Assembly (NCBI RefSeq): GCF_038022665.1
Contig: NZ_CP150629.1
Coordinates: 682,001-746,000, forward strand
DNA: 64,000 nucleotides
Direction of reading: 5' to 3'
From: Methanolobus sp. WCC4
GTDB taxonomy: Archaea; Halobacteriota; Methanosarcinia; Methanosarcinales; Methanosarcinaceae
Shown here: positions 29,495 through 38,757 of the stretch, one piece after another
How positions within the stretch are numbered: the first letter of the stretch is position 1
Layout of the letters: each line of letters begins with the position of its first letter
Position numbers and translations under genes: made by a program
Notes under the pieces: model-generated
What the model saw: the letters and a program-made list of their open reading frames with translations, nothing else
Databases searched by the model: none
What the model was told of the DNA's origin: nothing

Positions 29495-29931
29495 AGATGG
29501 CCGAAGATAATGAGGATGTCATAACAAAACTTGTAGTTACAAGTTCGGATAGCGTGCTGCCTATCGATGCTGCCATGAAGATATACGAATCCAGTACTGA
29601 TATAGTTATTAAGGAAACATGTTTCGGGACCATGGTAACAGGCCCCAGGGAATCTGTGAACAAAGTGGTTAAAGAGATAGTCGATCTGGACCGGAACCAT
29701 ATATTCGTAAAAGAACGAGGTTTCCCTCCCGGAGATGAGAGGCGATGCCGTGCTTCCCGTGGAGGAGGGTCAAGACCTGGCTTCTATTTCCTCAAGGAAG
29801 AGGCAATGATGCTTCCGATGATCGGCAAAGCCCTGGACAAATATGACCAGCATGTTCCTCTCAAGGAAACAGAACACAAGAAAAAACTTGAAGTGAAAGA
29901 ACTTCAGGATCTGATAGAATCCAGCTTATGA
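29491..29931 (+). CDS. mmp6: Methanogenesis marker protein 6
   Basis: The 146-residue protein matches Mmp6 by context and by its ITKLVVTSSDSVLPIDAAMKIYESS start and the conserved FGTMVTGPRESV and SRGGGSRPGFYFLKEEA segments. Its ATG overlaps the mmp3 stop (ATGA). Found only in methanogens and methane-oxidising archaea; a role in MCR maturation is assumed, not proven. A GGAGG site is inside the end of mmp3. Confidence 0.93.
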   Translation: MKMAEDNEDVITKLVVTSSDSVLPIDAAMKIYESSTDIVIKETCFGTMVTGPRESVNKVVKEIVDLDRNHIFVKERGFPPGDERRCRASRGGGSRPGFYFLKEEAMMLPMIGKALDKYDQHVPLKETEHKKKLEVKELQDLIESSL

Positions 29932-29940
29932 GGCAATACA

Positions 29941-30402
29941 ATGGCTAAAGTTATCATATACCCTACAAACAGTCTGATCCTTTCTGACCTGGTGCAGAGG
30001 TTCGGCCATACACCCCTGGCAATGATGGAAAAGATAAAGGAAAAGGTCACTACTGTCGGTGTTGATTCACCACCTATGAACATCACTGCAGAGGAGCCAA
30101 AGCACGGGCTTAAGTATGCGGCAGTGGAGGTCCCTGCAGGTGTGAGGGGCAGGATGGCTCTGGTGGGCCCGATGATAGAGCAGGCAGAGGCCGGTATCAT
30201 TGTAGGTGAATCACCAATGGCGTTCGGTTGCATGGGCTGTGCACGTACCAACGAGCTTACAAAGTACCTCATAAGAAGCCGTGACATGCCTCTCCTTGAG
30301 CTGGACTTCCCGGAATCTGATGATGAAGGGCAGGAATTCGTCTACACCATCGCAGAATTCCTGAAGTCATTACCTGAGAGTAGCGGGGAGGATGAAGAAT
30401 GA
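29941..30402 (+). CDS. mmp5: Methanogenesis marker protein 5
   Basis: The 153-residue protein is identified by operon position and Mmp5 features: start [18 protein letters not shown], glycine-rich centre, and [11 protein letters not shown] with two closely spaced cysteines. Cysteines could bind a metal or thiol. It follows mmp6 by 9 bp and its stop overlaps mmp15 (ATGA). Confidence 0.93.
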   Translation: MAKVIIYPTNSLILSDLVQRFGHTPLAMMEKIKEKVTTVGVDSPPMNITAEEPKHGLKYAAVEVPAGVRGRMALVGPMIEQAEAGIIVGESPMAFGCMGCARTNELTKYLIRSRDMPLLELDFPESDDEGQEFVYTIAEFLKSLPESSGEDEE

Positions 30403-31640
30403 ATGAAGAAGCTGTTGTAAAGGTGGCTCTTGTCTCATGTGGTTCCGAATACGCAGGTGTCCACGGTGAGCTTGAATCAGTTGCAGCGAGCGTTAACGCA
30501 AAACTGGTTTATCCCGAGGTAGAGATCGATCTCCTTGATGATATCGGTAAGGACTTCGGTATCGAAGCTGCAAGTCCTGACCTTCGTCTCATGATGGCAA
30601 GGGCAAAGGCCGTTGTAGAAGGGATCACGGATGTTGACGGAGTATTCATCACTTCATGTTTCAGATGTGCAGAGGCTGCCATTGTCAGGAACGAGGTACG
30701 TCGTTACATTAACAAACATTCCGAACTTCCGGTTATCAGTTATTCTTTCACAGAGCGTACAACTGCAGCAACACTGCTGACCCGTATGGAAGCCCTTACA
30801 ACCATCGCAAGACGCAGACACCTGCTTGCAAGGGAGAAGCAGAGCGGGCTTACTGCCGGTATCGACTCAGGTTCAACCACCACAAAGGCAGTTGTCATGA
30901 GGGACAACGAGATCATAGGTTCAGGATGGGTCCCTACCATCAAGGTCATTGACAGTGCCACGGAAGCTTTCAACCAGGCCCTTGAGGAGGCCGGTGTCAA
31001 ACAGGAGGATATCCAGGCGATCGGTACAACAGGTTACGGTCGTTTCCTGATAGGTGAACACTTTGATGCCAGACTCATCCAGGAAGAGATCACTGTCAAC
31101 TCAAAGGGTGCTGTATATCTTGCAGATTCCCAGAAGGGCCATGCCACTGTGATCGATATCGGTGGAATGGACAACAAGGCCATATCAGTTGATGACGGGA
31201 TTCCCGGAATGTTCACAATGGGAGGTATCTGTGCTGGTGCATCAGGACGTTTCCTTGATATGACCGCAAAGAGACTTGGTGTTGATATCACGGAGCTCGG
31301 TGCCCTTGCTGTGAAAGGCATGGAGCAGAATGTGGATATGAACAGTTACTGTATTGTTTTCGGTATCCAGTCGCTTGTCAACTCACTTGCAAAGGGATCG
31401 ACACCTGAGGATGTTGCTGCTGCTGCATGTCACAGTGTCGTAGAGCAGATATTCGAACAGCAGCTTCAGGAGGTCGATGTGAAGGAACCATTGATCCTTG
31501 TGGGAGGTTCATCACTTATCGAAGGTGTGCCAAAGGCCCTTGGTGAGCTGCTCAAGATAAATGTTCTTGTACCACCGAACTCTCATCTCATCGGTGCTGT
31601 AGGAAGTGCTTTACTGGCATCAGGATACGTGGAGGAGTAA
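30399..31640 (+). CDS. mmp15: Methanogenesis marker protein 15, ASKHA-type ATPase
   Basis: Mmp15 resembles the ATPase activators of 2-hydroxyacyl-CoA dehydratases (BcrA/HgdC). The 413-residue protein has ASKHA phosphate motif [12 protein letters not shown], the DIGGMDNKA second motif, and [12 protein letters not shown], whose Cys in relatives binds a bridging 4Fe-4S. An N-terminal 150-residue extension includes SCFRCAEAA. By analogy it may energise an electron transfer; the partner is presumably in MCR activation. Coupled to mmp5 by a 4-bp overlap. Confidence 0.95.
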   Translation: MNEEAVVKVALVSCGSEYAGVHGELESVAASVNAKLVYPEVEIDLLDDIGKDFGIEAASPDLRLMMARAKAVVEGITDVDGVFITSCFRCAEAAIVRNEVRRYINKHSELPVISYSFTERTTAATLLTRMEALTTIARRRHLLAREKQSGLTAGIDSGSTTTKAVVMRDNEIIGSGWVPTIKVIDSATEAFNQALEEAGVKQEDIQAIGTTGYGRFLIGEHFDARLIQEEITVNSKGAVYLADSQKGHATVIDIGGMDNKAISVDDGIPGMFTMGGICAGASGRFLDMTAKRLGVDITELGALAVKGMEQNVDMNSYCIVFGIQSLVNSLAKGSTPEDVAAAACHSVVEQIFEQQLQEVDVKEPLILVGGSSLIEGVPKALGELLKINVLVPPNSHLIGAVGSALLASGYVEE

Positions 31641-31644
31641 TTCT

Positions 31645-32241
31645 ATGGATGCCCTTGAGACTTTCATTGTAGAGTCCACTGTCCAGTCAGAAGCAGATGC
31701 GTACAAGAGCATAGTCGCTGATATAATCACAGAACTGGTACTCGGTGGCGCCATCGGCAGGATAAAGGTAAGAGTAAGGCCTGAAGATTCCCTTTACCTC
31801 ATGGCCGTGATCCTGAGAGGTAGCCAGCCTAAAGTGAAAGTATCTGATATGGGCAGCGTTGATATTACCAACCAGATCACAAAAGAGGTCACTATCTCGA
31901 TAGAACAGGAGAAATATCTGCCTGAATTACTTGAACAGCTCTGGGCAAAATACGGACGTGCAGGGGTACGTCAGCCGGAAAGGAAGACCCTCATCATGAC
32001 CGTGGAGGACCTGGACAATGATGTGGAAGAACTGCGGAACATAGTTGTCGCTGATCCGCAAAAGACCCTACAGTCAAGACTTGTAGAGATGGCTATCAGG
32101 TCCACTCCGGAAGGTTTCAGGGTTCGCTATCATTCACTTGATGGTCACAGGTTCGTGTTCGCAGCCAGTGAGGACATCCTTAAACCTGAGTGGATACAGG
32201 AAGCCCGTAACATTGCCGAAGAGCTAATGGAGGATGAATAA
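31645..32241 (+). CDS. mmp17: Methanogenesis marker protein 17
   Basis: Mmp17 is a methanogen-specific protein reported in the MCR activation complex. The frame can begin upstream, but ATG 31645 is preferred because GGAGGAG precedes it and the protein then starts MDALETFIVEST. That gives 198 residues, as usual. No catalytic motif is obvious; it is probably a structural component. The stop codon overlaps the mmp7 ATG (TAATG). Confidence 0.94.
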   Translation: MDALETFIVESTVQSEADAYKSIVADIITELVLGGAIGRIKVRVRPEDSLYLMAVILRGSQPKVKVSDMGSVDITNQITKEVTISIEQEKYLPELLEQLWAKYGRAGVRQPERKTLIMTVEDLDNDVEELRNIVVADPQKTLQSRLVEMAIRSTPEGFRVRYHSLDGHRFVFAASEDILKPEWIQEARNIAEELMEDE

Positions 32242-33179
32242 TGGCAGCGATACTGGAGCCCTATATCTACGAGGGTGGTATACACCAGCACACCCTCATC
32301 ACCGAACTTCTGGAGGACCTTGGAGGCTATCTTATACAGAAGGTGCCTGCAGCTACAGAGGTCACTCTTGTCATGCTCATCCCAAGGGACGATGTCCATC
32401 TTATCGAGGAACTGGGGAAAAAACTCCTTGGAAAGCTCGAACGTGCACCACTCACAGGTACTGAGATCGCTGTGGTCTCCCCTACACTTGCGTCCCACCA
32501 CCTGCCACACTCTGCATGTGATGTGGCGGAGTTCATGCGAAGGGGAGGCTCCAATACCAATATGATCGGTCTTGCGAGGGGTATGGGCAGAAGGGTCTCA
32601 CTTTCCGATAATTATGAGAGGAAGCTGATCAATGAACATGACCTTGCTGTATTTTCCTTCGGTACTTTCAGTGATTGTATAAAGAACAAGAAGCCAAAGC
32701 TCCTTGAAGGTGTCACCATTCCTAAGATCGTCACCGGTGGTCCTCTTGATATTAAGACCGAGGATGTGGAGAATGCCGACCTTTATGTCGGTGGCGTTGG
32801 AAGGGTAGCTCATCGAATGAGAAAACCCGGTGAACTCAGTGCACTTGACATACTGCTTGAAAAGGTAGTTGAAGTTGTGGAGAAGATGCGTGAGGACCTT
32901 GCAAAGGACCCTCTGGCCGTGCTGCCTCCAAGGGTCATGAAAGAGATCCATGAGCAGATACCTGAGATATTCGATGTGTACTCGCCTGCTCCGGTCACTC
33001 TCCAGCTTGACGGCCTGCGTGTTAAACTCCCATACGATGAGTTCCATGAAAGGGTGGAGAACCTTGAATTCGACGAGGGTGTAAGGCTTTCTGATATGGC
33101 TTCGATCACGAGGTCCAAAATGAAAAATTATATATTGGTCAAGATCAAACGTGAATCAGAGGTAGGCTTTACCGCCTGA
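32241..33179 (+). CDS. mmp7: Methanogenesis marker protein 7
   Basis: Mmp7 has been reported in the MCR activation complex. The 312-residue protein begins MAAILEPYIYEGGIHQH, with a conserved FRRGGSNTNMIGLARGMGRR-like segment (here FMRRGGSNTNM...) and TGGPLDIK. It has no clear enzymatic motif. It is coupled to mmp17 by a one-base overlap, and is the last marker in the row before a carboxymuconolactone decarboxylase-like gene 29 bp on. Confidence 0.95.
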   Translation: MAAILEPYIYEGGIHQHTLITELLEDLGGYLIQKVPAATEVTLVMLIPRDDVHLIEELGKKLLGKLERAPLTGTEIAVVSPTLASHHLPHSACDVAEFMRRGGSNTNMIGLARGMGRRVSLSDNYERKLINEHDLAVFSFGTFSDCIKNKKPKLLEGVTIPKIVTGGPLDIKTEDVENADLYVGGVGRVAHRMRKPGELSALDILLEKVVEVVEKMREDLAKDPLAVLPPRVMKEIHEQIPEIFDVYSPAPVTLQLDGLRVKLPYDEFHERVENLEFDEGVRLSDMASITRSKMKNYILVKIKRESEVGFTA

Positions 33180-33208
33180 TATCCTGTTAAAGACCACATG
33201 AGGTTATT

Positions 33209-33679
33209 ATGGAACTTGAAAAAATAAAAGAGATCCTTGACAAGGAGCCGGAAGAGGCTGTTGAAGATATTCTGGCCGACGTTGAGAAACGATATGGTGA
33301 GATCCCTTACATAACTAACTTCATGAAGGATATGCCTGAGATCTTCATATCACGCATGATCTACGAGAACAGCGTCATGCGGGAGTTCAAGCGCATGGAC
33401 CCAAAGACGGTTGAACTCATCAGCATAGCTGTGGCATCGGCACTGCGCTGTGAGCACTGTATGAAGACCCATGTCAGGGTTGCAAAGAGACTTGGTGTCT
33501 CAAGGGAAGAGATATTCGATTCAATTCTCATAGCAAGCAGTGTATCGACCGCAGCGGTCCTTGCGGAAGGCACCCGTGCCGTGGACACAGAGTTCGATGA
33601 TCCCGATAACTGTCTTTCCGACTCCAACTGTTCTATATGTAATATCAATTCCAATTCCGAGCTTCCGGAAGAGGATTAA
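33209..33679 (+). CDS. Carboxymuconolactone decarboxylase / AhpD-like protein at end of MCR operon
   Basis: The protein (156 residues) is in the CMD family. It has the redox motif RCEHCMKTH (CxxCxxxH), typical of AhpD-type peroxidase or disulfide reductase. The C-terminus adds a cysteine-rich tail (CLSDSNCSICNINSN). It follows mmp7 by 29 bp and is likely cotranscribed. A hairpin terminator follows at 33688-33703. A thiol-redox function for MCR maturation is possible but inferred. Confidence 0.9.
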   Translation: MELEKIKEILDKEPEEAVEDILADVEKRYGEIPYITNFMKDMPEIFISRMIYENSVMREFKRMDPKTVELISIAVASALRCEHCMKTHVRVAKRLGVSREEIFDSILIASSVSTAAVLAEGTRAVDTEFDDPDNCLSDSNCSICNINSNSELPEED

Positions 33680-33687
33680 AAGTAAGG

Positions 33688-33703
33688 ACCGGCTATTGCC
33701 GGT
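33688..33703 (+). terminator. Hairpin terminator after MCR operon
   Basis: ACCGGC-TATT-GCCGGT is a perfect 6-bp inverted repeat followed by a T-rich tail. It lies between the convergent CMD gene and presenilin gene and could serve both. Confidence 0.65.
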
Positions 33704-33745
33704 TATTATTTTCAATGTTACTTTTGGTTTTATTTTAAAAAAAGA

Positions 33746-34672
33746 TCAGTAGAAAGGAGTTCCGGCCCCGGAGGCCAGTACACCCACTATGTATCCCAGT
33801 ATGACACCACTGTTCAGGAATGGTAATCCTGCCTGTGGCTTTCCTTTCATGACCAGCACACTGAGTGCTATGAATCCTATGACAGTTCCTATCATTGCAC
33901 CAAGGGCAGGGTAGGATATGAATCCGATGTAGCCCAATGATTCAGCTTTCTGCACAAGGAACACATTTGCCGAGACCACGAGGATCGTTGGCATGATAGC
34001 ATCACCCAGTCCCATGAAGAAAGCTTCCTTCTCCTTGCCTTCTTCCTTATTGAAAGAGTCCTCAATGAATGAGTACCTCAGATGTTTGGGGATCACAAAG
34101 AGGATGGGTAAACGCAGGTCCATGACACCTTCCGCGAGGTCGATCATGTGCTTTGTCTTGTAAACGGATATCGCATCATATATTGCAAGCAATGCAAGGA
34201 GCACCAGTACCGGAAGTATTGACAGGGATATTCCGAATATCGCACTTGCCCCTGCTCCTATGATAAGTCCCACTGTGTCTATAACATACCATTCCGGGAA
34301 CTTGTAGAGTAATATGGTCAGCACGGCAGCTACAACTGCGGAAATGATGTTGTTTGTCATCTCTGCGATGTCTGCAAGTGACAAAAGGGCGAAGAACACA
34401 TAGAACATGGTAGCACCCACGGCAAGCAATATGGTGAGCTGTATTATCCATTCCATGTTCTTCTTGATCGCCATCAGCAGGAAGAACGTGAATACAAGGA
34501 TGATACCTATATAGTAGATACTGTTCGCAGTGGAATCCGGATCTTCGAACGCCTGCATACCGCTATCGTTCATAGGTGTGGCTAAAAGCAATGCTGTGAT
34601 CTGTACTACCAGTATTATGCCTGCCATCACAAGCATTGGTATATAGTCCTTTATTCCCGTCTCCGAACTCAA
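33746..34672 (-). CDS. Presenilin-family intramembrane aspartyl protease (PSH)
   Basis: The 308-residue protein has about nine membrane helices. The catalytic pair is Y165-D166 and G221-L-G-D224, plus the PAL motif (255-257). Those are the signature of presenilin/signal peptide peptidase and of archaeal PSH, which cleave within membranes. The start codon is TTG. Substrates are unknown. Its promoter region (34680-34715) is AT-rich (TATATAAATT), so the gene may be leaderless. Confidence 0.95.
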   Translation of the reverse strand: MSSETGIKDYIPMLVMAGIILVVQITALLLATPMNDSGMQAFEDPDSTANSIYYIGIILVFTFFLLMAIKKNMEWIIQLTILLAVGATMFYVFFALLSLADIAEMTNNIISAVVAAVLTILLYKFPEWYVIDTVGLIIGAGASAIFGISLSILPVLVLLALLAIYDAISVYKTKHMIDLAEGVMDLRLPILFVIPKHLRYSFIEDSFNKEEGKEKEAFFMGLGDAIMPTILVVSANVFLVQKAESLGYIGFISYPALGAMIGTVIGFIALSVLVMKGKPQAGLPFLNSGVILGYIVGVLASGAGTPFY

Positions 34673-34772
34673 TGGTTCAACTCCAATTATATAAATTAAC
34701 GAATATTATATAAATATAGTAAAGGTATGGTTCAGTATTTAAGTGATTCTCTTTTGAAAATTGCAAGCTTTT

Positions 34773-35126
34773 TTATGCTCGATCTTTCCTGTCTTCCCCA
34801 AAGAGATCGAGCACCGGGCTGACGTCGATACTTAGCCGATAGTACTTCCATTTTGACTGATTATAGGATTCAATTATTCCATTTTTCTTCATAACTGACA
34901 GGTGATGGGATATCAGGTTTTGTTTTTGCTCGATCTTATAGATAAGTTCACATACACAATGGTCTCGTTCAGACAAAAGGTATGCTATCCGAAGGCGTGT
35001 GGGATTTGCAAGTACTTTCAGGTACTGGCATATACTTTCAACTGCTTCAGGGGACATTACCTTTTCCTGCTCCATCTCTTCTTCCCACATAAGTCTTATC
35101 ACAGGATCTTCCGGACAACATCGCAT
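34773..35126 (-). CDS. ArsR-family winged-helix regulator
   Basis: The 117-residue protein has an ArsR fold: helix-turn-helix LIYKIEQKQNLISHHLSVM, preceded by the dimerisation helix and LANPTRLRIAYLLSERDHCVCEL. Cysteines C37 region (HCVC) and an N-terminal Cys pair could sense metal or thiol oxidation. It is divergent from the AhpD-like gene at 35320, sharing about 190 bp, so it probably controls that gene and itself. Confidence 0.9.
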   Translation of the reverse strand: MRCCPEDPVIRLMWEEEMEQEKVMSPEAVESICQYLKVLANPTRLRIAYLLSERDHCVCELIYKIEQKQNLISHHLSVMKKNGIIESYNQSKWKYYRLSIDVSPVLDLFGEDRKDRA

Positions 35127-35319
35127 AATTATGACAACTTCTGTTTAACATAAGTAATTTATTGATGATCAGGGGACCAGCCTGTAATTCTAACATGGGC
35201 GATCTGATCTTGTTTATTCCTGTACTCATCAGTGATCTTTCTGTTAATATCAACATTTTTTGATTTGCACATCATGCATATTTGTGCTATGGTGTCTCTG
35301 GAATGTACGAGGTCTGTAT

Positions 35320-35658
35320 ATGTCATTCTTAAATGAACAATTGCCTGAAACGGCTGAATATTTTGCAAAGATGCGTGATTCCATATTTGGAGAAACTTCT
35401 CTTGATGTAAGAACAAAGGAGCTTATTGCTGTTGCAACATCCGTTCTGATGAGATGTGAGTACTGTACTGAAATTCATTCAAAAAGGGCGATCTCCAATG
35501 GTTCTAACCAGAAAGAAATTGCAGAAGCGATCGCTGTTGCAATGTTCGTTGCAGGTGGTTCCCAGTTAGGGTGGACAAAGGTGTATGACAATATCTTCAC
35601 CGATATCAGGGACAAGGATAGTGAAAAGAACAACTTGTGTTGCGGGAACCCAAAATAG
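35320..35658 (+). CDS. AhpD-like carboxymuconolactone decarboxylase family protein
   Basis: About 112 residues, in the CMD/AhpD family with the redox motif RCEYCTEIH (CxxCxxxH) and a second CC near the C-terminus (NNLCCGN). ATG 35320 is preferred to an upstream in-frame ATG at 35260 because the extra residues look unrelated. It is divergent from the ArsR gene. It may reduce peroxides or disulfides. Confidence 0.9.
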   Translation: MSFLNEQLPETAEYFAKMRDSIFGETSLDVRTKELIAVATSVLMRCEYCTEIHSKRAISNGSNQKEIAEAIAVAMFVAGGSQLGWTKVYDNIFTDIRDKDSEKNNLCCGNPK

Positions 35659-35710
35659 GATACTTCTGCATCAATAGGCTAATATGAAGATAATATGAGA
35701 GGTGATCAGG

Positions 35711-36508
35711 ATGATGGATCCCACTATGAAGATCAAGTGTGTGAGCAATGCCATGTCAAACGTTACCAGAAGAAAGATCATGGGTCTGCTCAATGAGGAC
35801 AACAGGTCAAAGAAAGAGATCGGCGAGGCAGTCGGACAGTCTATGCTGGACTATCATTTGCAACATCTGCAACAGGCAGAAATGATAGTCGTTAAGGATA
35901 AGATGGTAGAAATTACAGATCTGGGCAGGAGTTTTATGGCGTCCGGGACCAGCAAGCTGGCAGAGAAAAAGAATGATCTGTCCGGGGCCAGACCAATTGA
36001 TGTTGTGGAGATTAGGCAGCTCCTTCCATGTATTGCAGACTCGAGCAAATACAGGATCATTGCCCGTCTGGAGCCACCACTGGAAAGTGCTCTTAAGTTG
36101 ATGGAACCACTTTTCCCGAGGTCGAGATATTCGGAGAAACTCGGGGTATTGATCATCCAGAAAGGTGTTAGGATGATCACCCTCTATTCCACCGGTGCTG
36201 TCACTTTGACCATGGTCGATGATCAGGAAGAGGCACTGCAGATACTTGATGACCTCAAGGAAACCATAAATGAGGCGATCAAAAAAGGCATTACACCTGC
36301 TACAAGGGAAAAGATAAGGGTAGATCATGCAGAGATCTATAAGTATCTCCCGAAAACCAATTGTCATATATGTGGTGAACAAAGCTGCTACTCATTTGCT
36401 ATTCGACTGGTAGCCGGGGAAACAACACTGGGCAGATGTACAGTGTTGCAAGATAACAAATATTCAGTGAATCTCGAGCATCTTCGGGTTCTTATGGAAT
36501 ATCTTTAA
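35711..36508 (+). CDS. Winged-helix regulator with C-terminal Fe4-type iron-sulfur motif
   Basis: The N-terminal 80 residues are a winged helix (TRRKIMGLLNEDNRSKKEI). A middle domain of about 110 residues follows (IADSSKYRIIARLEPPLES). The C-terminus carries C-x2-C-x4-C-x16-C (CHICGEQSC then C), the 4Fe-4S spacing of the Fe4/PF04060-type domain found in CdhD/CdhE and related proteins. So DNA binding may respond to redox or oxygen. The start is taken at ATG 35711, with GAGGTG upstream; GTG 35702 is possible. It is 52 bp after the AhpD-like gene. Confidence 0.88.
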   Translation: MMDPTMKIKCVSNAMSNVTRRKIMGLLNEDNRSKKEIGEAVGQSMLDYHLQHLQQAEMIVVKDKMVEITDLGRSFMASGTSKLAEKKNDLSGARPIDVVEIRQLLPCIADSSKYRIIARLEPPLESALKLMEPLFPRSRYSEKLGVLIIQKGVRMITLYSTGAVTLTMVDDQEEALQILDDLKETINEAIKKGITPATREKIRVDHAEIYKYLPKTNCHICGEQSCYSFAIRLVAGETTLGRCTVLQDNKYSVNLEHLRVLMEYL

Positions 36509-36813
36509 TGATAACTGGTTGAGGATGTCCGGCATTGTTCTCACAGGCGGGAATAATGCGGCATCGTTCTCTATTTCACAGGGAGTACCTATATCCACAG
36601 GTGTCATGCATTCTTTTTTTCTTTAATGCCACGTGCTAAGAAAAGTTCCTGTACGATGAGTCCCTCCTGAGATACTTTTCTACAGAGCCGGGGAATTAGT
36701 AAGCTTTTAACTATATGGTTTGATACTGGATAATAGTAAAGCATTCTCTATCTAAAACTAGACTTATATAATATTAATAGCAAAACAGCCATATCAAATA
36801 GAGAGGGATCAGA
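36509..36813. other. 305-bp intergenic region
   Basis: No gene is recognisable. It contains a partial direct repeat (GGCATTGTTCTC and GGCATCGTTCTC, 36530-36570) and a TATA-like box just before the next gene. Confidence 0.5.
36762..36773 (+). promoter_or_regulatory. TATA-box-like sequence
   Basis: ACTTATATAATA lies about 45 bp before the ATG of the small membrane protein and is a good archaeal TATA element. Confidence 0.5.
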
Positions 36814-37137
36814 ATGGAAATCAGGGACATAATATTCTCAGTTGTAATGGTAGTTTCTTCATTTGTGTTGACATATGAATGGCTTGGAAGGTTCAAATAT
36901 AGCCCGGCGAATGCCTTGATAATACTGGCTGCCATGGTCATGGTGGGAGCCCTTGCTGCGATGATCCTTTCTGTCGACATGCGTCTGCGCAAACTTGATA
37001 ATATGCTTGAGGCAAAGGAACGTTCATTGAGGATAAATGTCCAGAGTGTAGAGAATACCCTTGATTCCCGTGTGCACGAGGTCCTTTTAAGAATGGATGA
37101 CGTCATTGAGGCACTGGACAGGACAAGATACAGATAA
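36814..37137 (+). CDS. Two-helix membrane protein with coiled coil
   Basis: The 107-residue protein has two membrane helices (about 5-24 and 35-55) and a charged C-terminal helix of about 50 residues, likely coiled coil and cytosolic. GAGAGGGAT precedes the ATG. I do not recognise the family. It is transcribed toward the next small gene, 110 bp on. Confidence 0.75.
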   Translation: MEIRDIIFSVVMVVSSFVLTYEWLGRFKYSPANALIILAAMVMVGALAAMILSVDMRLRKLDNMLEAKERSLRINVQSVENTLDSRVHEVLLRMDDVIEALDRTRYR

Positions 37138-37247
37138 TAATGATGAGATTCTGACACTTCATTCTAATCCGCAAACCATATTAATCAGAGTGTTGTAGGG
37201 TATTGGGTAATATCGATTAAATATCTCTATCTATAAGAGGTGCGTAC

Positions 37248-37562
37248 ATGCGCATTAATTTAGAACCGATAGGAATTATAAAAAAAGCCGGAAAATGCTC
37301 TGAGATCCTTATCTATTCCGACTTTGAACAACTTGTGAAGAACATGATGTCAAAGTTAGGTGGGCAAAATGGTGACGAGCATAGTCTTGTGGTGGTCCAC
37401 AAGAACAAAGTATCGGATGACCTGCACCAGGTGCAGATAACCAAAACACATTTGATCGACAGGGTAGGAAATATCCTCAAGGTAGGAAAGATAGACGCAA
37501 ATGACGATTCTGTCATTGATGTAAGACTTGAATGTAACGGACTTATAACACGCGAGGCCTGA
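37248..37562 (+). CDS. Conserved archaeal protein of unknown function, upstream of FEN1
   Basis: The 104-residue protein begins MRINLEPIGIIKKAG. The EPIGIIKK start recalls the first strand of TsaA/TrmO tRNA methyltransferases, but the rest does not follow that family and the length is too short. No cysteine cluster or membrane helix. GAGGTG precedes the ATG and the FEN1 gene begins 39 bp downstream on the same strand, so cotranscription is likely. Confidence 0.8.
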   Translation: MRINLEPIGIIKKAGKCSEILIYSDFEQLVKNMMSKLGGQNGDEHSLVVVHKNKVSDDLHQVQITKTHLIDRVGNILKVGKIDANDDSVIDVRLECNGLITREA

Positions 37563-37601
37563 AAGGCTGAGCTTCTTCACATACTTTCTATGTGGTCTTA
37601 A

Positions 37602-38618
37602 ATGGGTGTTGATATAGGAGAGCTTCTTAAGAGAAGCACGATCGAGGTATCTAACCTTTCTTTAGATGTAGTAGCGATAGACGCCTACAATACACTTTAC
37701 CAGTTCTTAAGTATCATCCGGCAGAGAGATGGCACTCCCCTTAAGGATTCACAGGGAAATGTCACATCGCATCTGTCAGGCATCCTCTACAGGATGACCA
37801 ATATCGTGGAAGCAGGAGTGAAACCTGTCTTCGTTTTTGACGGTAAGCCACCTGAGTGGAAATCAGGCACAATACAGAAACGTACCGAAACCCGCGAGAA
37901 CGCAAAGGTGAAATGGGCCGAGGCAAAGGAAAAAGGGCTTGCTGAAGAGGCATACAAATATGCCCAGGCATCTGCAAAGGTGGATGCAACTATCGTCGAG
38001 GATTCTAAAAAGTTGCTAACTGCAATGGGTATCCCTTTTGTCGATGCCCCTTCTGAGGGAGAGGCACAGGCATCCTACATGGTTAAAAAAGGTGATGCGG
38101 ACAAGATAGCATCACAGGATTACGATTCCCTTCTTTTCGGTTCCCCTGTGGTCGTGAGGAACCTTACTGTTTCAGGTAAGCGAAAGCTTCCGAAGAAGAA
38201 CATCTATGTGGATGTGAAACCTGAGATTATCAACCTGAAAGAGAACCTTGATGAACTGGGTGTCAGTCATTCACAACTTATCGACATTGCTCTTTGTGTG
38301 GGTACAGATTATAATGATGGTCTTGAGGGTGTGGGTCCAAAGACGGCCCTCAAACTCATAAAGGAACACGGTTCCATAGAAAAGGTGCTTGAGGTGAAAG
38401 GTCTTGAGATCCCGAACCTTGAGGATATCAAAGGGTTCTTCACTTCCCCTCCGGTTACTGATGACTATTCTCTCAAATGGAACAAACCCGACTCACAGGC
38501 AGTTATCTCTTTCTTATGCGGAGAACATGATTTCTCAGAGGACAGGGTCACAAAGGCCCTGGAACGCCTCGAAGAATCTTCAGGAAGCGGCCAGAGCACT
38601 CTGGATAAATGGTTCTGA
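37602..38618 (+). CDS. fen: Flap endonuclease 1
   Basis: FEN1 removes 5' flaps during Okazaki-fragment maturation and repair. The 338-residue protein has the N and I nuclease regions ([33 protein letters not shown]) and helix-hairpin-helix [11 protein letters not shown]. The C-terminal PIP box QSTLDKWF contacts PCNA. Length is normal for archaeal FEN1. Confidence 0.97.
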   Translation: MGVDIGELLKRSTIEVSNLSLDVVAIDAYNTLYQFLSIIRQRDGTPLKDSQGNVTSHLSGILYRMTNIVEAGVKPVFVFDGKPPEWKSGTIQKRTETRENAKVKWAEAKEKGLAEEAYKYAQASAKVDATIVEDSKKLLTAMGIPFVDAPSEGEAQASYMVKKGDADKIASQDYDSLLFGSPVVVRNLTVSGKRKLPKKNIYVDVKPEIINLKENLDELGVSHSQLIDIALCVGTDYNDGLEGVGPKTALKLIKEHGSIEKVLEVKGLEIPNLEDIKGFFTSPPVTDDYSLKWNKPDSQAVISFLCGEHDFSEDRVTKALERLEESSGSGQSTLDKWF

Positions 38619-38650
38619 TATTTTGGATTATTAGGAATCCTTTCTGTGAT

Positions 38651-38710
38651 CTTAACCACAGATGAACGCAGATAAAAAAACAGTTATCTGCGTCTATCTG
38701 TGGTTTTAAG
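38651..38710. repeat. Long imperfect palindrome, possible terminator
   Basis: Arms of about 25 and 27 bases (CCACAGATGAACGCAGATAA against TTATCTGCGTCTATCTGTGG) enclose a short A-rich loop. It sits between the convergent fen and gpmI genes. Similar short words occur at 10740. Confidence 0.75.
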
Positions 38711-38757
38711 TATGTAAGTGATTTCTGCAGGGGCTATATTCTATCTTCAGTTCAATT

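Noticed and set aside
36509-36760. Possible RNA gene in the 305-bp gap
   Set aside because: No tRNA-like arms or conserved RNA motif could be seen; only a short imperfect direct repeat.
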